Assembly: GCA_037043455.1 (NCBI GenBank)
Contig: JAWPHD010010343.1
Span: forward strand, 1-64,000
DNA from: Cyrtodaria siliqua
Taxonomy: Eukaryota > Mollusca > Bivalvia > Adapedonta > Hiatellidae
DNA length: 64,000 nt
Direction: 5' to 3'
Translations under genes and position numbers: made by a program
The notes under the pieces: model-generated
The model's input: the letters and a program-made list of their open reading frames with translations, nothing else
The model's database searches: none
What the model was told of the DNA's origin: nothing
Shown: piece by piece, positions 47,961 to 59,730 of the stretch
Numbering within the stretch: the first letter of the stretch is position 1
Layout of the letters: the number at the start of each line of letters is the position of its first letter

Positions 47961-48685
47961 ATCTTGTACGATGTTGAGGAATGGTTAATAAAGGTATTGT
48001 TTGTGATCTTGGAGGATGTAGAATGAGGATTATTTATGTACTGTATGTCATATTGGATTACATAGGGTGACAGTTATTAAAGGTACAGTTGGCAATCTAT
48101 ATGTGCAGTTGGCAATCTTGGATGAGATAGGGTGACAGTTATTAAATGTATAGCTGGCAATCTTGGATTACATAGGGTGAGTTATAAATGTACAGTTGGC
48201 GATCTTGGATGACATAGTGTGACAGTTATTAAAGGTACAGTTGGCAATCTTGGATGACATAGGGTAACAGTTATTAAAAGTACAGTTGGCAATCTATATG
48301 TGCAGTTGGCGATCTTGGATGAAATAGGGTGATAGTTATTAAAGGTGAAATCTGGGAGGACATACGGCTATGGTTTTTCAATGTACCGTGGTGGATCTTG
48401 TACAACATCCGGTGATGGCTATTAAATGTACAGTTGGCAATCTTGGATTACGTAGGGTGATGGCTATTAAATGTCCTGATGGCTATCTTGTACGACATAA
48501 GGTGATGGTTATTAAATGTACTTTTGACATTCTTTGATGAAATGCATGTTTGGTTATCTTGAACGAAGTAAGTGTGATGGTTTTGAAATGTACTACTGGC
48601 AATCATCAAGGATATTAATTTGTAATGGCATTGTTCGGGAAAGGACGATGTGGGGTGAAGGTTATCAGATGTAATGTTGGTGACA
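47961..48685 (-). repeat. 45-bp satellite B-type block in inverted orientation
   Basis: Reverse complement of the B-type region around 25411-26050, including GGCAATCTATATGTGCAG inserts. It separates two leftward 24-bp arrays and mirrors 52076-52450. Confidence 0.85.
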
Positions 48686-49415
48686 ATGTGTGATGTGATG
48701 GGAACAGCATAGTGTGATGTGATGGGGATGGCATAGTGTGATGTGATGGGAATGGCAGGGTGTGATGGGATGGGAATAGCATAGTGTGATATGATGGGAA
48801 TGGCAGTATGTGTTGTGAAGAGAATAGCAGAGTGTGATGTGATGGGAATGACAGAGTGTGATATGATGAGAATGGCAGAGTGCGATGTGATGGGAATGGC
48901 AGAGTGCGATGTGATGGGAATGGCAGAGTGCGATGTGATGGGAATGGCAGGGTGGGATGTGATGTGAATGGCAGAGTGTGATGTGATGAAAATGGCATAG
49001 TGCGATGTGATGCGAATTGCAGGGTGTGATGTGGTGCAAATGGTAGAGTGTGATGTGATGCGAATGGCAATGTGTGATGTGATGGGAATGGCAAAGTGTG
49101 ATGTGGTGTGAATGGTAGAGTGTGATGTGATGTGAATGGCAAAGTGTGATGTGGTGCGAATGGTAGAGTGTGATGTGGTGCGAATGGTAGAGTGTGATGT
49201 GATGCTAATGGCAAAGTGTGATGTGATGGGAATGGCAAAGTGTGATGTGGTGCGAATGGTAGAGTGTGATGTGATGCGAATGGCGAAGTGTGATGTGATG
49301 CGAATGGCAAAGTTTGATGTGGTGCGAATGGTAGAGTGTGATGTGATGCGAATGGCAAAGTGTGATGTGATGGGAATGGCAGAGTGTGATGTGATGGGAA
49401 TGGGAGTGTGTGATG
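48686..49415 (-). repeat. 24-bp satellite array, leftward (copy 4b)
   Basis: About 30 units, many with GATGCGAATGGCAAAGTG and GATGTGGTGCGAATGG variants that are rare elsewhere. Confidence 0.95.
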
Positions 49416-49700
49416 CTGTGGTGAGGATGATTGAGCATAGTATGGTATGACAGATTGTGGTATCATGAGTATGATATTGTGTAAACTGATGAGTATGTTA
49501 GACTATGGTATGGTCTGTATGCTAGAGACTGGCATGTTGAGTATAGTAAAGCGCTTTGCTGTACTCATCATGCCTTGCTCTATCATACTGATCATGCCAT
49601 GCTCTCCATAAGGTAGTGCATGATATAATGGTTATGGCAGAGCGCTATGCCATGATCATCCTATCTTGCTCTACCAAACTCATCAGACTACACACCGTCA
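49416..49700. repeat. Dyad spacer (copy 4)
   Basis: Same spacer as 3046-3365, with AAAGCGCTTT at 49548-49557 and TTGAGTATAGT to its left. Confidence 0.8.
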
Positions 49701-51545
49701 TTCTCATCATAGTACACTGGTTCTATTCATACTACACTCTATCATTCTCATCATATCACACCATGTCATTCTCATCACATTACACTTTGACATTCCCGTC
49801 ACATCACACTCTGTCATTCCCATCACATCACACTCTGCCATTCCCCTCACATCACACTCTTTCATTCCATCACACACACTGCCATTCCCATCACATCACA
49901 CTCTGATATTACCATCACATCACACTCTGTCATTCCCATCACATCACACTCTGCCATTCCCCTCACATCACACTCTGACATTCCCATCACTTCACACTCT
50001 GCCATTCACATCATATCACACTCTTCCATTCATATCACATCACACTCTGCCATTCCCATCACATCACACACTGCCATTCCCTTCACATCACACTCTACCA
50101 TCCACATCATATCACACTCTGACATTCCCATCACATCACACTCTGCCATTCCCATCACATCACACTCTGTCCTTCCCATCACATCACACTCTGCCATTCA
50201 CATCACATCACAATCTGCCATTCCCATCGCATCACACTCTTTCTTCCCATCTCATCACACTCTGCCATTCACATCACATCACAATCTGCCATTCCCGTCA
50301 CACCACACTCTGCCATTCCCTTCACATCACAATCTCACATTCCCATCACATCCCACTCTGCCATTCCCATCACATCACACTCTGCCATTCACATCACATC
50401 CATCTCTGCCATTCTCATCACATCAAACTCTTCCATTCCCATCACACCACACTCTGCCATTCACATAACACCACACTCTGCCATTCCCATCACACCACAC
50501 TCTGCCATTCCCATCACACCACACTCTTCCATTCCCATCACACCACACTCTGCCATTCACATAACACCACACTCTGCCATTCCCATCACACCACACTATG
50601 CCATTCCCTTCACATCACACTTTGCCATTCCCATCACATCACAATCTGCCATTCCCATTGCATCACACTCTGTCATTCCAATCACACCACACTCGGCCAT
50701 TCCCATCACACCACACTCTGCCATTCCTTTCACATCACAATCTGACATTCCCATCGCATCCCACTCTGCCATTCCAATTGCATCACACTCTGCCATTCAC
50801 ATAACACCACACTCTGCCATTCCCTTCACATCACACTCTGTCATTTCCATCAATTACACTCTGCCATTGCCATCATGTCACACACTGCCATTCCCATCAC
50901 ATCACTCTCTGTCATTTCCATCAAACACACTCTGTCATTTTCATCACATCACACTCTGCCACTCCCATCACATCACACAATGCCATTCCCATCACATCAG
51001 ATTCTGTCATTACCATCATATTACACTCTGCCATTCTCATCACATCACACTTTGCCATTCCACATCACAATCTGTCAATACCATCATAGTACACTCTGCC
51101 ATTCCCATCACATCACACTCTGCCATTCCACATCACAATCTGCCATTACCATCACATCACACCCTGTCATTCACATCTCATCACATCCTGCCATGCACAT
51201 CACACCATACTCTGCCATTCACATCACATTACACTCTGCCATTCCCATCACATCACACCCTGCCATTCCCATCTCATCACACCTTGCCATTCCCATCTAA
51301 TCACAACCTGCCAATTTGCACATCACATCTCACTCTGCAATTCCCATCACATTACACTCTGCCATTCACATCACATCACACTCTGCCATTCACATCACAT
51401 TACACTCTGCCATTCCCATCACATCACACCCTGCCATTCACATCTCATCTCACCCAGCCATGCACATCACATCACACTCTGCCATTCACATCACATCAAA
51501 CTCTGCCATTCCCATCACATCACTCTCTGCCATTCACATCTCATC
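49701..51545 (+). repeat. 24-bp satellite array, rightward (copy 4)
   Basis: About 76 units. Variant blocks differ along the array: CACCACACTCTGCCATTC units at 50440-50570 and CACACCCTGCCATTC units at 51140-51460. Reading frames through it are open by period only. Confidence 0.95.
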
Positions 51546-51740
51546 TCAGATCAGTATGATAGAGCAAGGCATGATGAGTACAGCAAAGCGCTTTACTATA
51601 CTCAACAAGCCAGTCTTTACCATACAGACTATACCATAGTCTAACATACTCATCAGTTTACACAATATCATACTCATGATACCACAATCTGTCATACCAT
51701 ACTATGCTCAATCATCCTCACCAAAGCATGCTCTGCCACT
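51546..51740 (-). repeat. Dyad spacer in inverted orientation (copy 5)
   Basis: Reverse complement of the left half of the spacer (CAGTATGATAGAGCAAGGC through AACAAGCCAGTC to CAATCATCCTCACC), with AAAGCGCTTT at 51585-51594. It is flanked on both sides by rightward arrays, so it is not a symmetry centre here. Confidence 0.8.
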
Positions 51741-52075
51741 CACCAAAGCATCACACACTCCCATTCCCATCACATTACACTCTGCCATTCCCATCACATC
51801 ACACTTTGCCATTCGCATCACATCACACTCTGCCATTCCAATCACATCACGTTATGCCATTCCCGTCATATCATGCTTGCCATTTCCATCAAATCAGGCT
51901 CTGCCATTTCCATCAAATCACGCTCTGCCATTCCCATCACATCGCACTGTGCAACTCCCACCACATCACACTCTGCCATTCCCACCATATCACAGTCTGT
52001 CATTCCCATCCGATCACACTCTGCCATCCCTATCACATCACACTCTGCTGTTCCAATCACATCACACATTGTCAC
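51741..52075 (+). repeat. 24-bp satellite array, rightward (copy 5, short)
   Basis: About 14 units ending in the shared CACATTGTCACCAACATTAC terminus. Confidence 0.9.
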
Positions 52076-53470
52076 CAACATTACATCTGATAACCTTCAC
52101 CCCACATCGTCCTATCCCAAACAATGCCATTACAAATTAACATCCTTAATGATTGCCAATAGTACATTTCATAACCATCACCCCTACTTCGTTCAAGATA
52201 ACCAAACGTGCATTTCATCAAAGAATGTCAAAAGTACATTTAATAACCATCACCTTATGTCGTCCAAGATAGCCATCAGTACATTTAATAGCCATCACCA
52301 GATGTTTTACAAGATCCACATTTACTGTTACGGTACATTGAATAACCACAGCCCCATATCCTCCAAGATTGCACCTTTAATTATCACCCTATGCCATCCA
52401 AGATTGCCAACTGTACATTTAATAACTGTCACCATATGTAATCCAAGATGACATACAGTACATTAATAATCCTCATTCTATAATCCTCCAAGATCACAAA
52501 CAGTACCTTTATTAACCATTCCTCAACATCGTACAAGATCACCAACTGTACATTTAATAACCACTACCACACATCCTCTCAAGGTTGCCAGCAGTACCTT
52601 TAATAAATAACACCCCCACATCATACAAAATAACACCCCACAAAATTAGTGGACTTTTAATGGCCATCACCCCACATCAGCCAAGATTGCAAACAATACC
52701 TTTAATAACCATTACCCTAAATTGTCGAAAATTGCCAGCTTTAAATTCATTGATCATCATCCCATAATGTCCAAAATTCCCACTGTAAATGTATTGACCA
52801 TTACCTCATGTCATCAAATTTTAACAACAGTACCTTTAATATCCATCACTCCAAGATGCCCAATTGAACGTTTAAAAACCATCACCGCACATCGTCTAAG
52901 ATCACCAAGTGAATTCTGATAACTATCACCCATGTTCTCCAAGATTGCCAACAATATCTTTAATATACTTTACCCTCTTCATATAAGATTGCCAATAGTA
53001 CCTTTAATAACTAACCCACTTCATCAAAGATTCCCAACCGTACCTTTAATAACTACCCCACTTCATCCAAGATCATCAACTGTGCATTTAATAACCACCA
53101 ACCCATGTCTCCTCAAGACTGCCAATAATGCCTTTAATAACCATACCCCATAACCTCTGAAGATTGTCAAGGGTGGGTTTAATAACTGCCACCCCACGTC
53201 ATCCAATATCGCCAATATACCTTTAATAAGCATCACCCTAGTCCCCAATTAAACAGGTATCGGTACCATTCCCAAAAGGGTGAAAAAATCAAAGGTAAAA
53301 GACTGCCAACGTTACCTTTAATGACCACCACCACACGTCGTTCAAGATCTCCAACAAATACTTTTAATAACCATCATCCTATGTCATTCATTTCAACATG
53401 GCCAACTGTAAATTTTGTAAACCTCACTTGATATTGTCAGAGATCGCCAGCAGTACCTTTAAAGAAACTA
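52076..53470 (+). repeat. 45-bp satellite, diverged B-type block
   Basis: Strongly degenerate units with TTTAATAACCATCACCC and CCAAGATTGCCAAC-like cores and irregular spacing. This is the most diverged stretch of the family, as expected at the outer edge of the satellite locus. Confidence 0.75.
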
Positions 53471-53814
53471 ACCCGCCAAATAACGGCAAAATTACACTAC
53501 AAAACTGTTTGTCAAAACTCTGTCCAGGTGTTTTGGTCATATAATAATGTATATGTGCCGATTAAAAGCATAGGTGAATTCACGGCTTATTCCAAAAACG
53601 TGATTGAAATGTCCAAACTGAATTTTGAGTTGGTATCTCTTAATTCGACGCTCCAGTTTTGGGGTTTGTCCTGGCTGGTTAAAACTGTTTATATTGTTTC
53701 TATAGAGTTTGGATTCTCAAAATTTGTAAGTTATATATATATATATATACCTCATCGTCAGCAGGTTTAGAAACGGTGAACATATGTTGTAAAATGTGGC
53801 TGTTGTTGGCGGGA
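53471..53814. mobile_element. MITE-like insertion in B-type satellite
   Basis: 344 bp of non-satellite sequence. The ends CCCGCCAAATAAC and GTTGTTGGCGGG are imperfectly complementary, and TA lies on both outer sides, suggesting a TA target duplication. It holds a (TA) run at about 53730-53750. An 80-codon frame (53528-53770) has no recognisable domain. Confidence 0.45.
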
Positions 53815-54435
53815 TAGCTACTTAAATGACCATTGCCCTATGTCATTCATTATGGCCAACAGTATATTTAATAACCCTCACTTCACATTTTCTGAGATCG
53901 CCAACAGTACTTATCGCCCCATTTCATTCAGTATGGTCAACGTTACATTTAATATTCATCATCCCATATCCTCAAAGATTGCCTGTACCTTTAATGACCA
54001 TCATCCCACATCATCTAAAACTGCCAACAGTACTTTTAATTACCCACATCCAAGGTCCTCCAAAATGGACAACATTACCTTTAATTACCATCACCCCACA
54101 TCCTCCAAGACATCTAATAACCATCACCCCACATCCTCCAAAATGGATGACAATACTTTTAATAATCATCATCATGCGTAATCCAAGATCTCAAACTGAA
54201 CCTTCAACAACCACCTCTCTACGTTTTCTCAAGAAGGCCAACTGTAATTTTAATAACCACCACCTCACCATCACTCTACGACATACAATTGCCAACTGCA
54301 AATTTAATGACCATCTCCCCACATCGTCCAAAATTGCGAACTGTAAATTAATGATCATCACCCCACCTCATCCAAGATCGCCAACTGCACTCTCAGTAAT
54401 GATCACCAAATGTCATTCAAGATCACCAAATTAAT
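53815..54435 (+). repeat. 45-bp satellite, last B-type block with a few A-type units
   Basis: B-type units with a short A-type island at about 54040-54150 (CAAAATGGACAACATTACC). It ends at CAAGATCACCAAATTAATATG, after which no satellite is seen. This is the right border of the satellite locus. Confidence 0.85.
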
Positions 54436-55385
54436 ATGGACATCAATAGCATTATTGAACTCCTTTACTAACTTGAAGCTGTAACAACACAGTCAGTGAG
54501 ATTGTTACAACCATTGAATCTATGACTGAAGAACCTTAAACTGCGGCAAGTTTGCAGTTTCACTATGTTGGAAGAGTAACTTTGCATAGTTGTCTCTGTT
54601 TTAATTGGAAGAACTTGCTGCAATCTACACCTTCCATGTTGCTGATGATACAATGGTTTCTATCATATCAGATATCGCCTCTGTGCAAAGCAACATGCTT
54701 TATGCACTACAACAGTACTGCAGTAAAGTGGACATTCTGACCCAATCGACAAACGTTCTCTAATCCGATTGGTTGACGTTCGTACATTTGCGAGTATTAA
54801 ATTAGCTAAATGTCAATGAAATGTGTTAGAAACGGGTTAACAGGTATTGCAATTTTGACTTTTGCTACATATATCAGTCGGTTAACGGTCGTATAATGAA
54901 ATTTTTATTTTTGCGAGATTACATTACTCGTTTAACGGTCGCGTGATTACATTGCTCGTTTAACGGTCGCAAATCAAGTTTAATGTCTCAGCTTTCGCGT
55001 TGCCATTAAACAAAAATGTGTGAAATTAACTATTGATACCATCGCAATTTTGATACTCTACATTGTAAAAAATGTTCTGCTATACACTGTAATATATACC
55101 TATGGGAAAATAAGAAAGGCAAATGTTTAGAGCCAGTATTAAACTGGTACAAGGTACAAGTTCATTTAACCCTTAACCCGTTACATATATATATAATGTA
55201 CTGTTCTTACTTTGAATTAAGACCACATTGAATCCATTTATGTGACAAAGGGTCGAGCTATAAAAACGAAGTTTGTGGGGTATATAGGAGTGAGCTTGTC
55301 GGTCTGTCTCTGTCTGTCTGTGTCCGTCGGTCGGTCTGTTGGTTTCCGAATGATAACTCATGAAAGAGTTGACAGATTTAAACAA
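54436..55385. other. Intergenic, mostly unique
   Basis: No gene seen. At about 54885-54975 three short repeats share CGTTTAACGGTCG. At about 55299-55341 there is a TCTG/TCGG-rich microsatellite. The remainder looks single-copy. Confidence 0.6.
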
Positions 55386-55950
55386 TTTTTAGCTCTACTG
55401 GCCAAGGGCCAGCAGAGCTTATGGGATGGTGTGTTGTCCGTTGTCCGTCGTCCGTTAACTTTTGCTTGTGTACACTCTAGAGGCCACATTTCTGATGCAA
55501 TCATCATGAAACTTTGTCAGAATGTTTGTCTCAATGAAATCTCGGTCAAGTTCGAAAATCGATAGATCGGGGGCATATTGTTTTTGGTCCGTCTGCGCTG
55601 TATCTGCGTGTCTGCATGTCTGTCCTGAACTTTAACATTGCCTGTAACCTTTGATCCATTCAGCTACAGGCTTCACATTTGGTATACATATTCTATTAGT
55701 CAATGGCGTTCACATGGCAGCATGCCAAAAGACCTTGACCTTCACCATGACCTTGAAAATGACATTGAAATCTTCATTTTGATAAATCATTAAAACTTCT
55801 GATCCATTTAACCTATATACGCCATAATTCATATACATATTCTACTAGTCAATGACTTTCACATGGCATCATGCAAAATGACATTGACCTTCACCTTGAC
55901 CTTGAAAATGACATTGAACTTCGTGTGGTTAAAGCTGAAATCGGGGACAT
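55386..55950 (+). repeat. Dispersed bivalve-type repeats
   Basis: 55386-55575 starts TTTTAGCTCTACTGGCC with a CTGGCCAAGGGCCAG palindrome and ends at AATCTCGGTCAAGTTCG. 55576-55950 holds two units about 150 bp apart with ACATATTCTA(T/C)TAGTCAATG and ACCTTGACCTTCACC. Open frames here are chance. Confidence 0.6.
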
Positions 55951-57544
55951 AGTGTTTCAAAAACACATTTTGTTGTTTGTTGAAATGTAAAAAAGCTAGA
56001 CAGAACTAGTCATTTTAATCATCTGCTTATTTGTTAAGTTCCATAGCTCTAGATGTTAAATTATTTCCTCCAAATTTTAAAATAAAATACACTAGACAAA
56101 TGTAAAAGATGTTGATACCCTTTAATTACTCATTTAAACCCTTTCCCTCATTAAAGCATCTCCTACTTCTCTGCAATAGACATATTTTAAACCATTCTGG
56201 GAAAAGGAAAACTTGTTAACCCTTTCCTATACAGACGACTTTTGACGCGTCTGCAGCAGATGCCTTTTAAACACATTGTGGGAAAAGGAGAAATTGCTCA
56301 TAACCCTTTCCCACAATGTTTTCTACTCTGTCAGAAATTTTAACTCATTTGTTCCAGTATTGATTTATTTTCTTCAGACATTTTCAATTTGGAAGAGTCT
56401 AAAAATTGCATATCAGGAAAAGGGTTAATATTGAACAATTTCTAGTTTTACCACTATGCTTTCTTCCCTCTTAAGTATTTATTAAGAATGTCAAGTCTTT
56501 TCTATTAAATGTTTCATTTTGGCAGTCCAGAAGTTGCAAACAGTTAATAGAAAATACTTTAAAAGCAAGCGGGCTCGACAAAAATTCACTATTTCATTTG
56601 GAAAAAAATTCTTCTTTTGTATTAAAGGGATTATATAATATATACAAGGAAATCTTGGATGGAGCAAAAATGATCATCATACTTGATTTCAGAAAAAAGC
56701 ATGATTGCAAGGCAGACATTGCTTTCTACAAACAACTTGAGCTGATCTTGTAGTCATAAAACAGTTTATTCTGCATGCTCAGTAACAATCTCTGTGCTCT
56801 GTGCCCATGACACAAGCAGCGCAAGCAGGACTCAAACTCTGGATGCCTGAGTGCTAATCCAATGCCTTAACCACTCAGCCACAGAGGACCCTCACACAAG
56901 TTTTATAACCTCTGGGCCTGATCTCACGGCGTTTCCAAAGAAGCTTATATGAAATGGTGGTATAAGGTTAATATTCTCCAGAGAAGAATGGAAGAACCAG
57001 ACAAAAAAGACACGTGAAAGTTTAACTGTGAGACTGAATCAAAAACATCGTTGGAAACAATTTATCCTTTTCCCACAATGTTTACAAGACATCTGCTGTA
57101 GAAGAAACCATTTCCAACATGCAAGAAATCTGCAGCAGACGACTTCGAAAACATGTAGACAAAGTTGAATATATTATAATTATTTAAATAAAGTTGAAAA
57201 CATTGTGACAAAAGAAGAAATTGCTCAGAATGTTTTCAAAAGTTGTCTGCTGCTCATGGAAAGGGTGACCTGGGCACTACATCATCATTCATAATACGAT
57301 CCCCAAAACCCTGAGCTCTCCAACAAAGCCACCAGTGCTCCCATTCTCAGTTATTGTGACGGGAGAGGAAAATGGCAGCCTTGTAAGAAGTCTCTGCCAC
57401 AGAGAATACGGTTGCGAGGTTAAGAGTAATCATGGATTTAGACAATATAGCAGTTTTAGCAATTCACAAAAGCTTGTAAGCTAACCATGTTAAATAAACA
57501 AATTAACCATTTCCCAGATACAGACAACTTTTGACATGTCTGTA
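55951..57544. other. Intergenic with hairpin-element halves
   Basis: No gene seen. Pieces of the hairpin family occur at 56240-56330 (ACATTGTGGGAAAAGG with CCTTTCCCACAATGT), 57060-57110 and 57175-57260, often beside CTGCAGCAGACG. Confidence 0.5.
56810..56892 (-). mobile_element. tRNA-like SINE head or pseudo-tRNA
   Basis: On the minus strand TGGCTGAGTGGTTAAGGC (A box region, 56864-56881) and GAGTTTGAGTCC (B box, 56828-56839) have the spacing of a class II tRNA (Leu or Ser). The anticodon stem is mismatched, so it is not a working tRNA gene. The most likely explanation is a SINE head. Confidence 0.5.
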
Positions 57545-57628
57545 TCAAACGACTTCTGAAAACAGTGTGGGAAAATGGGAAATTGCTTATAAAAAGCAAT
57601 TTCTCCTGTTCACACTATGTTTTCTATT
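57545..57628. repeat. Short hairpin element
   Basis: ACAGTGTGGGAAAATGGG and AAATTGCTTAT pair imperfectly with the right half AAGCAATTTCTCCTG and CACTATGTTTTC. Same family as 58129-58195. Confidence 0.6.
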
Positions 57629-58128
57629 CAATATTCTACTATTATACTTTCATTTGTCCAGATTTTCTACTTTTTTTCATGAGAGACTTTCAATTTGAAA
57701 GAGGCTATACATGACATGTCAGGGAAATGGTTAAGAAAGTGGTGACTTAAGTTAATCGACAATATTCCAAGACTCAGTACTGGCCCAAATCTTTCCTCTG
57801 AAAACAGACAACAAGTTTGAATGATTTTGTGGGAAAAGAAGCAACTCATTTTAACTAGCATTTGCTTCTCTTTCCCAAATCTTCCACACCTTTACAATAT
57901 GCTAGAGCAAAAGCATTTTCCAAGTACATCTGTGTTTCTTGCAGGCAGTGGATAGGCTGATAGACAACAGTGAAGGACGACTTAACCCTTTACCACATAA
58001 TTTAACCCATTACCACATAATTTAACCCATTACCCCATACGGAATTTTGTAACGGGTGCAAATTGAAAGCATCAGCAGACGATAATAGTAAATTACGCCA
58101 AATGACAGTTTCATTTTGAGATAGAGTA

Positions 58129-58195
58129 GAAAACATTGTGACAAAAGGAGAAATTGCTCGTTACGAGCAATTTCTTCTTTTGTCACAATGTTTTC
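58129..58195. repeat. Near-perfect 32-bp-arm hairpin element
   Basis: Left arm 58129-58160 and right arm 58164-58195 are complementary at 31 of 32 positions with a 3-base loop (TTA). The single mismatch would be a G-U pair in RNA. Beyond the arms, AGCAGACGA (58074) and TCGTCTGCTG (58202) suggest a larger, decayed inverted repeat. The fold resembles a small-RNA precursor, but this is inference. Confidence 0.75.
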
Positions 58196-58917
58196 TGAAG
58201 TCGTCTGCTGCAGATGCGTTAAAATGCGTATTCATGGAGTAAATGGTTAACACATTCCTTGATATGTCATTTACAGGGTTTTCAAAATTGAAAGCATCAC
58301 AAGAAAAGATTATGAAATCCGAACAAACAAAATTTCAATTGTAAGAATGGTTACTGATTATAAAACAAGGTGGGAAATGGAGAAATTGCTTGTTACAAGC
58401 AAATTCTCCTTTCCCCATGCTACTGCAGACATGTTAAATTTTTGTTTGCATCTGCGAAAGGGTCAAGTCTCATGTTAAGAAAATCTGCATGTTTGGATGG
58501 TTTTGAAAACCTTGTGGTTAATGGAGCCGTTGCTCATAACATACAAATGTTTTTGTCTCACAATGTTTTAAAGAGTTTTCTGCTGCAGAGGCATAAAAAT
58601 GGATATGTGGTAATGGCTAAATTATTACCTAGCTTCATATACAAAACAGTAAAACTAGATTTATTTCATAAGTTGAAAACAACAATACGGCATCAGCGTA
58701 AAGTATCAACCTGGATCAGCCTGTATGGGCTTCACAGAACATACAAGATGATTCAGACTCACGCTTACTGACTCCGGGGTATTGAGATATAGGGTAGTCC
58801 ATGAAACAGAAATCTTTTGGCATTGTGGAAAGTAGCTTTAGTATACAACACTTTCCGCTTTTGAGTGAATTTCTGTTTCAAGAAGCTTTACTCCAAGTGT
58901 AAATCCATTTGAAGCGG
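58196..58917. other. Intergenic, further decayed hairpins
   Basis: No gene seen. 58370-58430 is another decayed member of the hairpin family (GAGAAATTGCTTG with CAAGCAAATTCTCC). GAAACAGAAAT at about 58802 and ATTTCTGTTTC at about 58870 are inverted. A 133-codon frame at 58370-58771 crosses these repeats and matches nothing I know. Confidence 0.5.
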
Positions 58918-58976
58918 AAAGTGCCGTCCTGGATTAGCCTGTGTGGACTGCACAGGCTGATCCGGGACGACACTTT
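58918..58976. repeat. AAAGTG(C/T)CGTCC hairpin repeat
   Basis: Arms 58918-58943 and 58951-58976 pair at 23 of 26 positions around a 7-base loop. The core GACGACACTTTACGCA with CAGGCTGATC is a very common dispersed hairpin in bivalve, notably dreissenid, sequence as I remember it. It is the main hint for my guess at the organism. Confidence 0.7.
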
Positions 58977-59151
58977 ACGCAGATGCATTAAGACCCCATT
59001 TTGCTTGACGCAATTCAAGTCAATTTTTCAGTGTGCCCTAAACAGAGATAAATATGTTGTTTGGTAGTCTCTATAACACCAGCTCTGTTTCCATATCAAC
59101 ACTTAGTTAAAACAAGCTGTAAGCTGATAGCAGACTAGAGGATTCAAGCAG

Positions 59152-59331
59152 AGCTCCAGATAATTCTCATGGTATATTCTTTATACTCATCCAAACCCTA
59201 TGTTGTTGGTACTCATTAGAATCGTCTCGACGAGACGATTCTAATGAGTACCCACAACATAGGATTTGAATGATGAGAATTATGGGATATTTTATATCGA
59301 AACAATAACATTTGACCCCCTTTATCTGGAG
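59152..59331. mobile_element. Foldback element with 43-bp palindrome
   Basis: The centre is a palindrome with one unpaired base (21-bp arms, GTACTCATTAGAATCGTCTC side and its complement, about 59199-59241). Outer pairs are TAATTCTCAT (59161) with ATGAGAATTA (to 59282) and GCTCCAGATAA (59152) with TTATCTGGAGC (to 59331). Unpaired insertions sit between the arms. No coding frame. Confidence 0.7.
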
Positions 59332-59681
59332 CCCTGGGATTGATTTAGAACAACTCTCCACTAGGTGGCCTCGCGTTATGCTCACACAATCACAAGAAGC
59401 GGACAGAAAAAACTACATCGATGAACGGTTAATTAGAGTTGATTAAAATGGACTCCTAATTAACAACACTTCTTATTTCCAGTGTTTTGTTCTCTGTTCA
59501 CATCAATCCCACCACTTTGTTGTGAGTCTCTACCAGGAGTCTGAAACACAAGGCAAAACTCACATTTAACCCTTTCCATAATACAAGAAATCTGCAGCAG
59601 ACGACTTTGAAAACATCTACGTAAAATAACAAAAAACACTATGAATAACTGTTTTAATATTTAATTAAAGATGAAAACATT

Positions 59682-59730
59682 GTGACAAAAGGAGAAATTG
59701 CTCATTATGAGCAATTTCTTCTTTTGTCAC
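59682..59730. repeat. Short hairpin element downstream of the integrase-core pseudogene
   Basis: 24-bp arms (59682-59705, 59707-59730) with a 1-base centre, one mismatch. Same family as 58129-58195. It lies about 60 bp past the stop codon of the minus-strand integrase-core pseudogene, possibly within its 3' untranslated region. Confidence 0.65.

Noticed and set aside
53528..53770. 80-codon frame in the 53.5-kb insertion
   Set aside because: Short, ends in a TA microsatellite and resembles nothing I recognise.
55242..55565. 107-codon frame
   Set aside because: Runs through a TCTG microsatellite and a dispersed repeat.
58370..58771. 133-codon frame
   Set aside because: Covers decayed hairpin repeats; no start context or domain.
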